Origin: Nocardioides cremeus
GTDB taxonomy: Bacteria; Actinomycetota; Actinomycetes; Propionibacteriales; Nocardioidaceae
Reading direction: 5' to 3'
DNA: 64,000 nt
NCBI RefSeq assembly: GCF_030518195.1
Contig: NZ_JAULSC010000004.1
Location: 124,001 to 188,000, forward strand
The notes below the pieces were generated by a model, which saw only the letters and a list, made by a program, of their open reading frames with translations, was not told the DNA's origin and ran no database searches. Made by a program: the position numbers and the translations under genes. Below are positions 20,884 to 30,814 of the stretch, one piece after another (position 1 is the stretch's first letter; every line of letters starts with the position of its first letter).

Positions 20884-21498
20884 TCAGGGCCGGGCGATGC
20901 CGACCGCGAGTGCGGCCAGGTGGCCGACCCGGGCCAGCTCGGAGTCGAGGAACTCGGGACCGCCGCGACGGCCCAGCAGCACGACCTCGCCGTCGCTGAG
21001 GTCGACGGCGGCGTAGACGTTGTTGTCGTCGCCGTCGATCTCGGCGCGCTGAGCGCGCTGGGAGCGCACGACCTCGACGAACGGCAGGTCCGCCGGCGCC
21101 GCGTCGGTGGCGTGGAGGATGCCGTCGCTGCGGTGCACCCGCGCGGCCCAGTCGGCCCGGAAGGTCACCGGCAGCAGGTCGACCAGGCGGTTGATGGCCT
21201 GCTTGGGGTTGGCCGTCAGCTCCTCGACGGCCTCGAGGTCGAGGAAGAGCTGGCCGCCGGCGGCGTACCGGCTGATCCACAGCACGCGGACCCCCGGTGT
21301 CGCGTGGCAGGCCGAGACGATCGTGTCGGGCATGGTGCCGGGCACGAGCTCGAGCAGCACGTCGTCGACGGCCACGTCGTCGCGCTTCTCGACGATCTCG
21401 ATGGCCTCGATGTCACCGCCGGCCTCACCGATGCGGGTCGCCAGGCGCCCCAGCGATCCGGGGACGTCGGGCAGCTCGACACGCAGCAGGAAGGACAC
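20884..21498 (-). CDS. ACT-domain protein with GAF-like C-terminus
   Basis: 204 aa. The N-terminal 75 residues are an ACT domain (LLRVELPDVPGSLGRLATRIGEAGGDIEAIEIV), the fold that senses amino acids in many metabolic enzymes. After a linker, the C-terminal part (about 100-204) has the look of a small GAF-like domain (VYAAVDLSDGEVVLLGRRGG). Stand-alone ACT proteins of this shape are common in actinobacteria and presumed regulatory; the ligand is unknown. GTG start chosen because TAGGGT lies 6 nt upstream. It follows recD on the opposite side of a 36-bp gap but has its own promoter. Confidence 0.8.
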   Translation of the reverse strand: MSFLLRVELPDVPGSLGRLATRIGEAGGDIEAIEIVEKRDDVAVDDVLLELVPGTMPDTIVSACHATPGVRVLWISRYAAGGQLFLDLEAVEELTANPKQAINRLVDLLPVTFRADWAARVHRSDGILHATDAAPADLPFVEVVRSQRAQRAEIDGDDNNVYAAVDLSDGEVVLLGRRGGPEFLDSELARVGHLAALAVGIARP

Positions 21499-21504
21499 AC
21501 ATCG

Positions 21505-21510
21505 ACCCTA
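21505..21510 (-). promoter_or_regulatory. -10 box for the ACT-domain gene
   Basis: TAGGGT on the minus strand, 6 nt before the GTG at 21498, implying a leaderless message separate from recD. Confidence 0.55.
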
Positions 21511-21534
21511 GCCCGCCCGTGTTGCGGGCGCGTG

Positions 21535-23445
21535 TCACGCGCGCCCGGCATCCAATCGCTGGGACAACCGCTGGGCCAGCCGGTCGCGCAGGCCCGACGC
21601 GCGCTGCGCCTCCCGGGCGACCGCGGCCCGCACCGCGGCCTCCGAGGCCACCACCCGCACCTGCTCCTGGGCGCGGGTGATGGCAGTGTAGAAGAGCTCG
21701 CGGGTCAGCAGCCGCGAGTCGGCCTCGGGCAGCAGCACGGTGACGTGCGCGGCCTGGCTGCCCTGGCTCTTGTGCACCGTCATCGCGTGCATCGTCTCGA
21801 CCGCCTCCAACCGGGCGGGCGCGAAGTCGCGCAGCCGCTCGGAGCCGGAGATCCAGGCGCGCAGGCGGCCGTCGGGTGCGCGCACCACGGCCCCGGTCTC
21901 GCCGTTGTAGACCTCGAGCGCGTAGTCGTTGGTCGTCACCAGCAGCGGGCGACCGACGTACCACTCCCCCAGCACCGGCTCCCCGACCTCCTCGGCGAGC
22001 CAGCGCTCGACCTGCCGGTTCCAGGAGCGGACGCCGAACGGCCCGTCGCGGTGGGCGCACAGCAGCCGGTGGGTGTCGAGGGCGGCCACGGCCTGCTCGT
22101 GCTCGCCGGCGACGGCGTGGCGACGCACCCGCAGGGCGAGGTCGAGGGAGCGCTCGCGCAGCGCCTCGCCCACGGCGTGCCCCAGCGCCTGGCCCGACAC
22201 CTGGCCCGACGCCTGGGCACCGGGTCCGTCCGCGGACGAGTCGACGGCCGGGAGCTCGACCAGCTCGACCTCGTCGCTGGGCCGGCGCAGCGTGGCCAGC
22301 ACCTCGTCGGCGTCGCCCGCGCGCAGCGCCTCGGCCAGCTGCTTGATGTGCTCGGTCGAGCGGAAGTTCTCGGTCAGGGAGGCCACCGGCGACTCCGGCG
22401 CGTCCTCGCCGAAGTGGTCGGCGAAGCCGCGCACCACGTCGGCCAGCACCGCCCCGGCCCCCACCGAGGTGAGCTGACGGGGGTCGCCGACCAGCACCAG
22501 CCGGGCCTGCGGGCGCACCGCCTCGAGCAGCCGGCCCATCATCGTCAGCTCGACCATCGAGGACTCGTCGACCACGACGAGGTCGTGCTTGAGGCGGTTC
22601 CCGCGGTCGTGGCGGAAGCGGGTGGCGTTGTCGGGTCGCCAGCCGAGCAGCCGGTGCAGGGTCATCGTCTCGGGGCGCCCGACCCGCTCGCGGTCGGCGG
22701 GGTCGAGGTCGGCGAGCTCGGCGAGAACGGCCTCCTGCAGCCGGGTGGCGGCCTTGCCGGTGGGCGCCGTCAGGGCGACCGAGAACCGCTCGCCGCGGGC
22801 GGCGGCCTGGTCGGCGAGCAGCACCAGGAGCCGGGCGATCGTGGTGGTCTTGCCGGTGCCGGGCCCGCCGGTCAGGACCGTGGTCGAGCGCCCGACCGCG
22901 CCGACGGCGGCCCGCTCCTGCTGCTCGCTGAGGCGGTGCCCGCGGATGCGGGCCCGGGCCGCCTCGAGGGCGGCGGCGTCGACCGGGGGCGCGGGAGCCG
23001 CGACCCGCTCGACCAGGTCGTCGCAGACCTGGCTCTCGAGACGGTGGTAGCGGTCGAGGTAGACGGTGCCGCCCTCGAGGTGCAGCACGCCCTCGGCCAC
23101 CAGCGGCGAGCCGGCCACCGCCTCGACCCAGGCGGCGGGCTCGGGCCAGCCGTCGTGGTCGAGCAGCGCCGGGACGGCGGCCAGGTCGACGCAGGTCGAG
23201 CCGGAGCGGACCCCGCGCACGGCCAGCGCGAGCGCCAGCTGCACCTGCTCGTCGGCCTCACCGGCCAGCGCGGCGACCCGGCGGGCGACGTGCACGTCGG
23301 CGGCCTCGAGCAGACCGGTGTCGTTGAACCCGGCCAGCAGCCCGCTCGCCGAGCGGGCCCGGCGCCGGTCGTGCGGGCCGAGCGGCTCCGCCGGCGCGAC
23401 GGCACCCGCGGCGGCCGTCGTGGCGGTGGTGGGCGTCGTCGTCAT
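21535..23445 (-). CDS. recD: Exodeoxyribonuclease V subunit alpha (RecD)
   Basis: 636 aa. 5'-3' helicase subunit of RecBCD, which processes double-strand breaks. SF1 motifs: Walker A GGPGTGKTT at 193-201, TAPTGKAATR (Ia), VVVDESSMVE (II), VGDPRQLTSVGAG (III), TENFRS (IV) and MTVHKSQGSQ (V). Between motif IV and the C-terminal domain lies a low-complexity insert rich in Gly/Gln/Ala/Ser (GAQASGQVSGQALG, about 420-435). The ATG overlaps the recB stop (ATGA). Last gene of the recC-recB-recD operon. Confidence 0.95.
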   Translation of the reverse strand: MTTTPTTATTAAAGAVAPAEPLGPHDRRRARSASGLLAGFNDTGLLEAADVHVARRVAALAGEADEQVQLALALAVRGVRSGSTCVDLAAVPALLDHDGWPEPAAWVEAVAGSPLVAEGVLHLEGGTVYLDRYHRLESQVCDDLVERVAAPAPPVDAAALEAARARIRGHRLSEQQERAAVGAVGRSTTVLTGGPGTGKTTTIARLLVLLADQAAARGERFSVALTAPTGKAATRLQEAVLAELADLDPADRERVGRPETMTLHRLLGWRPDNATRFRHDRGNRLKHDLVVVDESSMVELTMMGRLLEAVRPQARLVLVGDPRQLTSVGAGAVLADVVRGFADHFGEDAPESPVASLTENFRSTEHIKQLAEALRAGDADEVLATLRRPSDEVELVELPAVDSSADGPGAQASGQVSGQALGHAVGEALRERSLDLALRVRRHAVAGEHEQAVAALDTHRLLCAHRDGPFGVRSWNRQVERWLAEEVGEPVLGEWYVGRPLLVTTNDYALEVYNGETGAVVRAPDGRLRAWISGSERLRDFAPARLEAVETMHAMTVHKSQGSQAAHVTVLLPEADSRLLTRELFYTAITRAQEQVRVVASEAAVRAAVAREAQRASGLRDRLAQRLSQRLDAGRA

Positions 23446-26400
23446 GGCCGGGCTCCGTCCAGAAGGTCCGAGACCGCCTCGAGCAGCGGCACCGGCGGGG
23501 TCCAGCGGAAGACCCCGCACGGCTCGCCGTCGACGAGGGGCGTGCCGGCGCCGCACATGCCGCGAAGGTAGAGGTAGAGCACCCCGCCCAGGTGCAGCTC
23601 GGGGTCGTAGCCCGGCTGTCGCCAGCGCAGGAAGCGGTGCAGCACCACCGCGTAGAGCAGCGCCTGCAGCGGGTAGTCGGAGTGCACCATGGCGGCGTCG
23701 AGGGCCGCCGGGCGGTAGGCGTGGGCGGTGAGCGGCTCGTCGGGCGGGCCGAGCCAGTTGGTCTTGTAGTCGACGACCAGGTAGCGCGGAGCGGGCCGCG
23801 CGGCGCCACCGCCCGTGGCACTTGGACCACCACAGTCACCGGCGACGCGCAGCACCACGTCGACCGAGCCCGTCAGGTAGCCCCGCAGCGGCTGGTCGCC
23901 GAGAGCGGGCTGCTCGAGCGCCGCGGCGTACCCGCGCACGGGGTCGGTCTCGGGCAGGTGCCGCCGCAGCAGCGGGGCCAGGTCGACCAGGCGCACCTCG
24001 TGGCCCGCCGGTCCGGCCTCGAGCGGCGCGGCGAGGTCGCCGCCGGAGAGCGGCAGCTCGAAGTCCATCTCGCGCAGCCGGTCGCGCAGCCCGACGTCGC
24101 GCAGCCGCAGACCGGGCGCGGCGCCGCCCAGCGGGGAGTCGCAGACGGTGACCAGTGCGTCGGCGAGCGCCTCGGGGTCGACGTCGACGGGCCACCACAC
24201 GAGCTGCTCGTGCACGTGGGACAGCAGCTCGGCGCGCAGGTCGGCGGCCCCCGGGTCGGCGTGCTCGAGCACCGCGTGCACCAGCGAGCCGAAGGTCGCC
24301 CCGACCGGGAGGTCGGCCATCGGCGAGGGCACCTGGAGCTCCACGGGCACCGGAGCCTCGCCCGGCCCGTCGATCGTCGCCGGGACGGCGTCGGGCCGGG
24401 TGGCGGGCTCGTCGTCCTTGGGGGTGACCTCGGGCTCGCTGCCCACCCCGTCCACGGCAGCACCGCCGGACGGCGTGGCACCCGTGGTGCCGGCCCTGCC
24501 GGTGTCGCCGCCGTCGACGCTCGGTGTGGCGGTGAGTGCGGAGTACGACGTGCGCCGCCAGGCGGTGTCGACCTCGCGCCCGAAGCGGCGCGCCTCCAGC
24601 CGGTCGGGTGCGGCCCTGCGGGGGGCCGGCGGCGGGTCGCCCCACAGGGCGGCCTCGGGCACCGGCCCGCCGCGGCGCGCCCAGGCGCCGAAGAGCCCGA
24701 CGACCTCGTCGTCACCCGGCACCGGCGGCGTGCGCGGCACCACCGGGTCGCCGTCGGGCCGGCACAGCAGCCGGTGCAGAGGCGAGGCCAGCGCGTTCTT
24801 GGTCGGCGCCCACCAGCACACGACCTGCGCCTGCGCGCGGGTCATCGCCACGTAGAGCAGCCGCAACCACTCACCGGCCTCCTCGTCGCTCCAGCGCCGC
24901 ACGCTCTCGCCCCAGCCGTCGGCCGCGGCGTCGCGGGGTCCGCCGACGTCGAGGCAGCGGTGGCCGTCGTCGTCGTGGAAGAGCGGGCGCACCGGCTTGG
25001 GCACGAACCGGTCGGCGAGGGCCGGCAGGTAGACCACGGGGTACTGCAGGCCCTTGCTGGCGTGGATGGTGACCAGCTGCACCGCGGCCGCGTCGGAGTC
25101 GAGGCGGCGGGTGCGCTCGGCGCCGCGGCCGGCGCGGCCCTCGGCGACCTGCTCACGCAGCCAGGCCAGCAGCGAGACCAGACCCAGGTGCTCGCGCTGC
25201 GCGGTCTCGTGGAGCGCCTCGCCGATGTGGCGCAGGTCGGTGAGGCGGCGCTCGCCCCCGACCTCGCGCAGCACCCGGGCGGGCAGGCCGGCCGCGGAGG
25301 CCGCCTCGAGCACCGCCGCGACGCCACGGCGCGCGGCCAGGTCGGCCCAGCGGCGCAGCACGTCGGCCACCTCGTCGGTGACGTCGTCGCGGCTGCGGCC
25401 CCCCGGGCCGGGGTCGCCGTCGAGCTCGGCGGCGCTGCGCCCGACGAAGCAGGTCAGTGCGGCCGCGCGCACCCGGGCGCTGCGGTGCGGCTGCTCGAGG
25501 GCCTCGAGCAGGCTCAGCCACTCGACGGCCGCCGGGGTGGCGAAGACGCTGCCGCCGCCGGCGATCACCGCCGGCACGCCCTCCTCGACCAGCGCCCGCT
25601 GGGCGGCGGCCAGGTCGGCGTGGCGGTAGGAGATGACCGCGACGTCGCGGGGCTCGAGCTCGCGGCCCTCGAAGGTGGCGCCCGAGGCGAGCAGGCGGCG
25701 TACGTCGAGGGCCAGGTCGCGCGCCACGTGCGGGCGGACCTGGCCGACGGCGAGCGAGGTGCCCGGACCGCGGCCCAGGCTGTCGCGGCGCACCGCGCGC
25801 AGCCGCAGCGGCGCCGCGACCGGGGCACCGACGAGCCGGCGCTCCTGGTGGTGGGCGCTGACCGGGTGCACGACGATCTGCTCGTCGCCCAGCTCGGCGG
25901 CGGCCAGCAGCGCCTGGGTGGCCTCGAGCAGGGCGGCGTCGCTGCGCCAGTTGACCCCGAGGGTCTCGTGCCGGTCGGCGCTGCGCGCGGCCTGCAGGTA
26001 CGTCGTGACGTCGCCGCCGCGGAAGGCGTAGATGGCCTGCTTGGGGTCGCCGATCAGCACCATCGTGGCCACCCCGGTGAAGGCGCGGTCGAGCACCTGC
26101 CACTGCACCGGGTCGGTGTCCTGGAACTCGTCGACCAGCACCAGCCGCCAGCGCTCCTGCATGCGGGCCCGGGCCGGGGAGCCGGGCGCCTCGAGGGCGC
26201 GGGCCAGCTGCAGCAGCAGGTCGTCGTAGGAGAGCACGCCGAGGCGGCGCTTGCGCAGGTCGAGCTCGTCGCGCACCGCCTGGGCGAAGGCGACCCGCCG
26301 ACCGGCGGGGGTGGCCGGGTCGGCGTCGGCCGGCTCGAGGCGGGCCTGGGGGTCGCCGACCGCGGCCCGGGCGATGGCGAGCGCGTCGGCGTGGCTGAAG

Positions 26401-26927
26401 ACCGGGTCGCCGTCGGCGTAGGCGAAGGCGCGCAGGTAGAGGTCGTCGACGACCTCGCGCAGCAGGTCGTCGAGGTCCTCCACGAGCCGGGCGCGCGTGT
26501 CGGTGTCGCCGGCGGTGCCGAGCGACTCCAGGACCAGGGCGCAGAACTGGTGGGTGGTGGCGATGGTGGCGCCGTCGAAGCCCGCGAGCGCCTCGAGCAC
26601 CCGGCGGTGCCGCAGCTCGCGGTCGGCGCCGTCGCCCACGACCAGGCGCAGCAGGTCGGTGTCGGCGGGCACGTCGGGGTCGCCGGCCAGCGCCCGCTCG
26701 GCCTCGACGAGCTGGGTGCGCACCCGCTCGCGCAGCTCCTGGCTGGCAGCGCGGCCGAAGGTCACCACCAGCATGTCGTCGAGGCGGGCCGTGCCCTCGA
26801 CGACGTAGCGGGTCACCAGGGCCCCGATGGTCCAGGTCTTGCCGGTGCCGGCGCTGGCCTCGAGCAGCGTGGTGGTGCCGGGCGTGGGCAGGTCGGGGGC
26901 GCAGACGTCGAAGCCGGGGGCGCTCAC
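23442..26927 (-). CDS. recB: Exodeoxyribonuclease V subunit beta (RecB)
   Basis: 1161 aa. 3'-5' helicase and the only nuclease of RecBCD. N-terminal UvrD-like helicase: Walker A EASAGTGKT at 23-31, motif II LVLVDEFQDTDPVQW, GDPKQAIYAFRGGD, motif V TIHASKGLQYPVVYLP, motif VI LLYVAMTRAQ. The C-terminal PD-(D/E)XK nuclease is intact: H at GSLVHAVLEH, D in GSVDVVL, D-Y-K in VVDYKTNW, and QALLYAVVLHRFL. An Asp/Gly/Pro-rich linker (about 860-940) separates the two parts. GTG start overlaps the recC stop. Confidence 0.96.
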   Translation of the reverse strand: MSAPGFDVCAPDLPTPGTTTLLEASAGTGKTWTIGALVTRYVVEGTARLDDMLVVTFGRAASQELRERVRTQLVEAERALAGDPDVPADTDLLRLVVGDGADRELRHRRVLEALAGFDGATIATTHQFCALVLESLGTAGDTDTRARLVEDLDDLLREVVDDLYLRAFAYADGDPVFSHADALAIARAAVGDPQARLEPADADPATPAGRRVAFAQAVRDELDLRKRRLGVLSYDDLLLQLARALEAPGSPARARMQERWRLVLVDEFQDTDPVQWQVLDRAFTGVATMVLIGDPKQAIYAFRGGDVTTYLQAARSADRHETLGVNWRSDAALLEATQALLAAAELGDEQIVVHPVSAHHQERRLVGAPVAAPLRLRAVRRDSLGRGPGTSLAVGQVRPHVARDLALDVRRLLASGATFEGRELEPRDVAVISYRHADLAAAQRALVEEGVPAVIAGGGSVFATPAAVEWLSLLEALEQPHRSARVRAAALTCFVGRSAAELDGDPGPGGRSRDDVTDEVADVLRRWADLAARRGVAAVLEAASAAGLPARVLREVGGERRLTDLRHIGEALHETAQREHLGLVSLLAWLREQVAEGRAGRGAERTRRLDSDAAAVQLVTIHASKGLQYPVVYLPALADRFVPKPVRPLFHDDDGHRCLDVGGPRDAAADGWGESVRRWSDEEAGEWLRLLYVAMTRAQAQVVCWWAPTKNALASPLHRLLCRPDGDPVVPRTPPVPGDDEVVGLFGAWARRGGPVPEAALWGDPPPAPRRAAPDRLEARRFGREVDTAWRRTSYSALTATPSVDGGDTGRAGTTGATPSGGAAVDGVGSEPEVTPKDDEPATRPDAVPATIDGPGEAPVPVELQVPSPMADLPVGATFGSLVHAVLEHADPGAADLRAELLSHVHEQLVWWPVDVDPEALADALVTVCDSPLGGAAPGLRLRDVGLRDRLREMDFELPLSGGDLAAPLEAGPAGHEVRLVDLAPLLRRHLPETDPVRGYAAALEQPALGDQPLRGYLTGSVDVVLRVAGDCGGPSATGGGAARPAPRYLVVDYKTNWLGPPDEPLTAHAYRPAALDAAMVHSDYPLQALLYAVVLHRFLRWRQPGYDPELHLGGVLYLYLRGMCGAGTPLVDGEPCGVFRWTPPVPLLEAVSDLLDGARP

Positions 26928-29900
26928 AGCGGTCCCACCCTCTCGGCGCCGGTCAGCAGCGGCTCCCAGACGGCCCAGGCGTGCTCGCCCAGGCCGGCGG
27001 CCAGCAGCACGTCGAGGTCGGCGCCGTCGCCGAAGGCGCGCCGGTGGTAGGGGTCGGCGTCCTCGCCCTCGATGCCGTAGGGGTGGTGCGGGTCGGTCCC
27101 CCACGCCTTGCGCGCCAGGTCGTCGGGCGACACGTCGTCGCCCATCAGGCTGCGCGCGTGGCCCTCGGCCCAGGCCGCCGCCGTGGCCACCGGCAGCGGC
27201 AGCGGGCGGCGCAGCCCGAGGTCGCGCAGCTCGACGAGGCGGCGCAGCCACTCCTCGGCCCGGTGGTCGAGCGGCCCGGCCAGGGCGCGCCGCGGACCGG
27301 CGCGCTCGCGGCCCACGGCGTGGGCGGTGAAGACCTCGTCGGGGTGGGCGGCCGACAGCGCGAGCAGGTCGATCCACGAGGAGAGGCGCTGCTTGGGCTT
27401 GAGCCGGGAGTAGCCCAGCGACAGGACCTTGGAGCCGTGGACGCCGGTGACGGTGCCGGTCAGGCGCCGCCCGCCGCCCAGGTCGACGTCGACGTCGAGG
27501 GTGCGCGGCGCGCCCTGGCGCAGGTCGGCGGTGCGCTCGAAGAGCTTCTGCGACTCCTCGACCACGCCGCGCAGGGCCTGCTCGCCCAGCACGCCGGGCG
27601 GCAGGGTGCCGCGCAGCTGCTCGGCGGTCATCACCGCCACCGGGTCCTGGCCCGCGAGCACCTCGCGCAGCAGGTGGTCACCGACCGCCCAGGCCTCCAG
27701 CGCGTCGAGGGAGACCGGGATCGCGTCGCCGACCTCGTCGGGCTGCAGCGGCGCCGACACGTCGAGGCGCTGGCGCAGGAAGCTGCGCACCGGGTGCAGG
27801 AAGAAGGAGCGCAGCTCGGCCAGGGTGACGTCGCCGGGCTCAAGGGCCGGCAGGTCGCCGGCCAGCAGCGGCGGGGGCGGGACCCGTTCGGCGACCGCGG
27901 CCCGGGCCCCGCCCAGCGCGGCGGTGTCGAAGCTGAAGGGTCGCGGGTCGTGGGCCAGCAGCGCGCCGGGGGCCAGGTTGCGGGCGTCGTAGGGCTGCAG
28001 GGGGTGGTGGGTGAGGACGTGCTCGCGCACGGGGGCCGCGCAGGTGCGGTCGGCCGCGTCGAGGACCTCGCCCAGCGGGACCGCGGGGGGCCGGGAGGCC
28101 CCCGAGTGCTCGTTGGCGCCGGTGTAGGTCACCACCAGGGTCTCGGTGGCCGAGAGCAGGGCGTCGAGCAGCAGCTGGCGGTCCTCGCTGCGCACGTCGC
28201 GCTCGCCGGTGAGCGGGTCGCGGGCCAGCACGTCGTCGCCGTCGGGGGCCAGGCTGCGCGGGAACACGCCGTCGTCGAGACCGACGAGGCAGACCACCCG
28301 GTGCGGCACCGAGCGCATCGGCACCATCGTGCAGACGGTCAGGGTGCCGGTGCGGAAGTTGGCCCGCGTGGGTCGCCCGCCCAGCCGTGAGACGAGCAGC
28401 GCCCGCACGTCGGCCAGGCGCAGCCGCACGCCAGGGCCGTCGGCGGCCGCGGCAGCGGCCCGCGAGAGCTCGGTCTCGAGCTGGGCCAGCTGCCAGGCGT
28501 CGTCGGGGGCGACGTCGCCGAGGCTGCGCACGCCGTCGGTCAGGGCGCTCATCCACGACGTCGCGTCGTCGGCCGTCGAGAGTGCCGTGACACAGCCGTC
28601 GAGGCGGTCGACGAGCTCGGCCAGCCGGCCCACCAGGTCGATGTCGGAGCTGCCGACGTCGTCGACCGGGAGGCCGCGCCCGACCCTGCGGTGGTCGTCG
28701 CCGCTCATCGCCACGCCCAGCAGCACCCGGTCGAGCCCGGCGCGCCAGGTGTTGTGCTCGAAGCGGGCCATGGAGAACGCGGCACGGTGCGGCGCGTCGA
28801 GGCCCCAGCGGATGCCGGCCTGGCCGACCCAGCGCGCGATCCGGTCGAGGTCGTCGTCGCCGAGGCCGAAGCGCAGGCGGCAGGGCTCGGAGCCGGCCAG
28901 GTCGAGCACGTCGGAGGCGGTGACCCGCCCGCCCGCCAGCTCGACCAGGCGCCCCGCCAGGGCGAGCAACGGGTTGGTGCTGCTCAGCGCCCGGTCGGCC
29001 AGGCGCACCCGCAGCCGGTGGGCGGGGTGCCCACCGCCGGGGCTGTCCTCGACGGCCTCGGCCAGGCCGAAGCCGGCGGAGACCAGCGGCGCGTAGGTCT
29101 CGATGTCGGGGCACATCACGAGGATGTCGCGCGGCTGCAGGCTCGGGTCGTCCTCGAGGAGCCCGACCAGCACCTCGCGCAGCACGTCGACCTGGCGGGC
29201 CGGGCCGTGGCAGGCGTGCACCTGCAGGCTGCGGTCGGCCGGGTCGTGCAGCCGGCCGGCCCGCTCGTCGGCGCCCGGGGCGCGGTTGGCACGCAGGTCG
29301 TGCTGGAGCCGGGCCAGCAGCGTGGACGGGACCACCTCGGGCTCGGCCAGCGGCTCGTCGAGCGGGGCGAGGGGCGCCAGGGTGCGGGCCAGCTCGCGGG
29401 TGTCGCGGCCCAGCGAGGCCAGCAGCGGGTGGCCGGCCTGCTCGGCCGAGCGGTCGGCACGGCGCCGCACCGGGCCCTCGACGTCGCCGAGCGCCTGCCA
29501 CAGCGCGCCCGAGGGCTGGGGCAGCCACAGGTGCACGTCGCGGCGCCCGGCCAGGGCGCCGAGCAGCGCGACCTCGCTCACCGGCAGCCGGGTGTGGCCG
29601 AAGAGCGAGAGCCGCCCGGGCAGCTCGAGGTCGTCGCCGCCGGCCTCGAGGGCGGCCACGGTGCGGGCCAGCCGCACGTCGGGCGGGTCGGCCGGGACCC
29701 GCTCCAGCAGCCGGCGCCACAGCTCGGGCTGCCAGGCCAGGTCGTCGGGCAGGCCCCGTCCCGCGCCGTCGGTGTCGCGCCCCTCGCGCCAGTCACCGGC
29801 CAGCGAGGGCCGCTGCACGGCGTACGACGAGAGCAGGCCGGCCAGGCGGCGCGCCACCGACCAGCGCCGGTCGCGCCGCAGCTCGGCGTCGTCGCCGCGC

Positions 29901-30265
29901 AGGCCGTGGCCCAGGTGGTGGGCCAGCGTGGCGCACCACGGCTCGTCGAGGGAGTCGTCGATGGTGGCCAGCAGCGGCCAGACCAGGCGGTCGGGTTGCC
30001 ACGGGTCGTCGCGGTCGCGGTCGAGCAGCAACGAGACCAGGGAGTGCGGGGTGAGGAACCGGACGCCGGCGCAGATGCCGTCGCCGCCACGGGGACCGGC
30101 ACCCAGGGTGTGGGAGAGCCGCTGGGTCAGCCACCGCTCCACGCCCTTGGCGGGCACCACCACGACCTCCTCGGCGAACGGGTCGTCGAGCGGCGCGGCG
30201 AGCAGCTCGCCGAGTCCGTCGGCGAGCCGGTCGGTGCGCGTGGCGCGGTGGAGGTGGAGCGGCAC
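26924..30265 (-). CDS. recC: Exodeoxyribonuclease V subunit gamma (RecC)
   Basis: 1113 aa. Structural subunit of RecBCD with an inactive helicase fold that splits the duplex and, in E. coli, recognises Chi. The N-terminus PLHLHRATRTDRLADGL and VVVPAKGVERWL are RecC-typical, as are QPRDILVMCPDIETYAP, MRSVPHRVVCLVGLDDG and the C-terminal nuclease-like region. No functional Walker A motif is seen, as expected. The GTG at 30265 gives the family start; an in-frame extension lies in the 59-bp gap and the next gene. First gene of the operon. Confidence 0.94.
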   Translation of the reverse strand: MPLHLHRATRTDRLADGLGELLAAPLDDPFAEEVVVVPAKGVERWLTQRLSHTLGAGPRGGDGICAGVRFLTPHSLVSLLLDRDRDDPWQPDRLVWPLLATIDDSLDEPWCATLAHHLGHGLRGDDAELRRDRRWSVARRLAGLLSSYAVQRPSLAGDWREGRDTDGAGRGLPDDLAWQPELWRRLLERVPADPPDVRLARTVAALEAGGDDLELPGRLSLFGHTRLPVSEVALLGALAGRRDVHLWLPQPSGALWQALGDVEGPVRRRADRSAEQAGHPLLASLGRDTRELARTLAPLAPLDEPLAEPEVVPSTLLARLQHDLRANRAPGADERAGRLHDPADRSLQVHACHGPARQVDVLREVLVGLLEDDPSLQPRDILVMCPDIETYAPLVSAGFGLAEAVEDSPGGGHPAHRLRVRLADRALSSTNPLLALAGRLVELAGGRVTASDVLDLAGSEPCRLRFGLGDDDLDRIARWVGQAGIRWGLDAPHRAAFSMARFEHNTWRAGLDRVLLGVAMSGDDHRRVGRGLPVDDVGSSDIDLVGRLAELVDRLDGCVTALSTADDATSWMSALTDGVRSLGDVAPDDAWQLAQLETELSRAAAAAADGPGVRLRLADVRALLVSRLGGRPTRANFRTGTLTVCTMVPMRSVPHRVVCLVGLDDGVFPRSLAPDGDDVLARDPLTGERDVRSEDRQLLLDALLSATETLVVTYTGANEHSGASRPPAVPLGEVLDAADRTCAAPVREHVLTHHPLQPYDARNLAPGALLAHDPRPFSFDTAALGGARAAVAERVPPPPLLAGDLPALEPGDVTLAELRSFFLHPVRSFLRQRLDVSAPLQPDEVGDAIPVSLDALEAWAVGDHLLREVLAGQDPVAVMTAEQLRGTLPPGVLGEQALRGVVEESQKLFERTADLRQGAPRTLDVDVDLGGGRRLTGTVTGVHGSKVLSLGYSRLKPKQRLSSWIDLLALSAAHPDEVFTAHAVGRERAGPRRALAGPLDHRAEEWLRRLVELRDLGLRRPLPLPVATAAAWAEGHARSLMGDDVSPDDLARKAWGTDPHHPYGIEGEDADPYHRRAFGDGADLDVLLAAGLGEHAWAVWEPLLTGAERVGPL

Positions 30266-30324
30266 GGCGGCAGCATCGCACGACCCGCCGACACTGCGGC
30301 CGGGCACTGCCGGCGCGCGTCGGG

Positions 30325-30810
30325 TCAGACCGTCTCGCGCTGGGAGTCGCTGACGCTGATGTCGCGCTCGAGGTCGGCCACCGCCTCGGGCTTGCCGTGG
30401 AAGCGTCGGTAGCTCCAGACGATCAGGCCCAGGGCGATGGCGGCCGAGACCACCTGGGTGACACCGGTGGCGGCGCCGCCGAGCAGCCACCACGAGTCGT
30501 CCAGGATCCACCAGCTGGGCGCCTCCGGGCCGACGATCCACACGACGCCCATGCCGGCCACGACGAGGGCCGCGGTCGCGGAGCCGAGGATGCGCGGCCA
30601 CGTCTTGACCCCGTCGGCCGCGCCGCGCATGGCCCGGTACTTCACCGGGGCCAGCCGCTTGGCCGCCCAGTCGTACTGCTGCGAGAGCACGGCCATGCCG
30701 GCGAAGAGCATCAGCAGGCCGGGGCCAGGCAGCACCAGGGCTGCGATGCCCATCACGACGAGGGTCCAGCCCACGACCTCGAGCGTGACCCGGCGGGCAG
30801 CGGACTTCAT
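30325..30810 (-). CDS. PGPGW-motif membrane protein, copy 1
   Basis: 161 aa. Small integral membrane protein of the actinobacterial family marked by L-P-G-P-G (TIGR02611-like/PGPGW). Helices at about 8-40, with VLPGPGLLMLFAGMAVLS in the first hairpin, then about 72-96 and 112-132. The charged tail carries DLERDISVSDSQRE. Function unknown. It is a paralogue of the gene just upstream: APSWW, KTWPR/ATWPR and the PGPG hairpin align throughout. Its ATG is 4 nt past the stop of copy 2, so the two are co-translated. It is followed by recC on the same strand, 59 bp away. Confidence 0.8.
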   Translation of the reverse strand: MKSAARRVTLEVVGWTLVVMGIAALVLPGPGLLMLFAGMAVLSQQYDWAAKRLAPVKYRAMRGAADGVKTWPRILGSATAALVVAGMGVVWIVGPEAPSWWILDDSWWLLGGAATGVTQVVSAAIALGLIVWSYRRFHGKPEAVADLERDISVSDSQRETV

Positions 30811-30814
30811 GGCC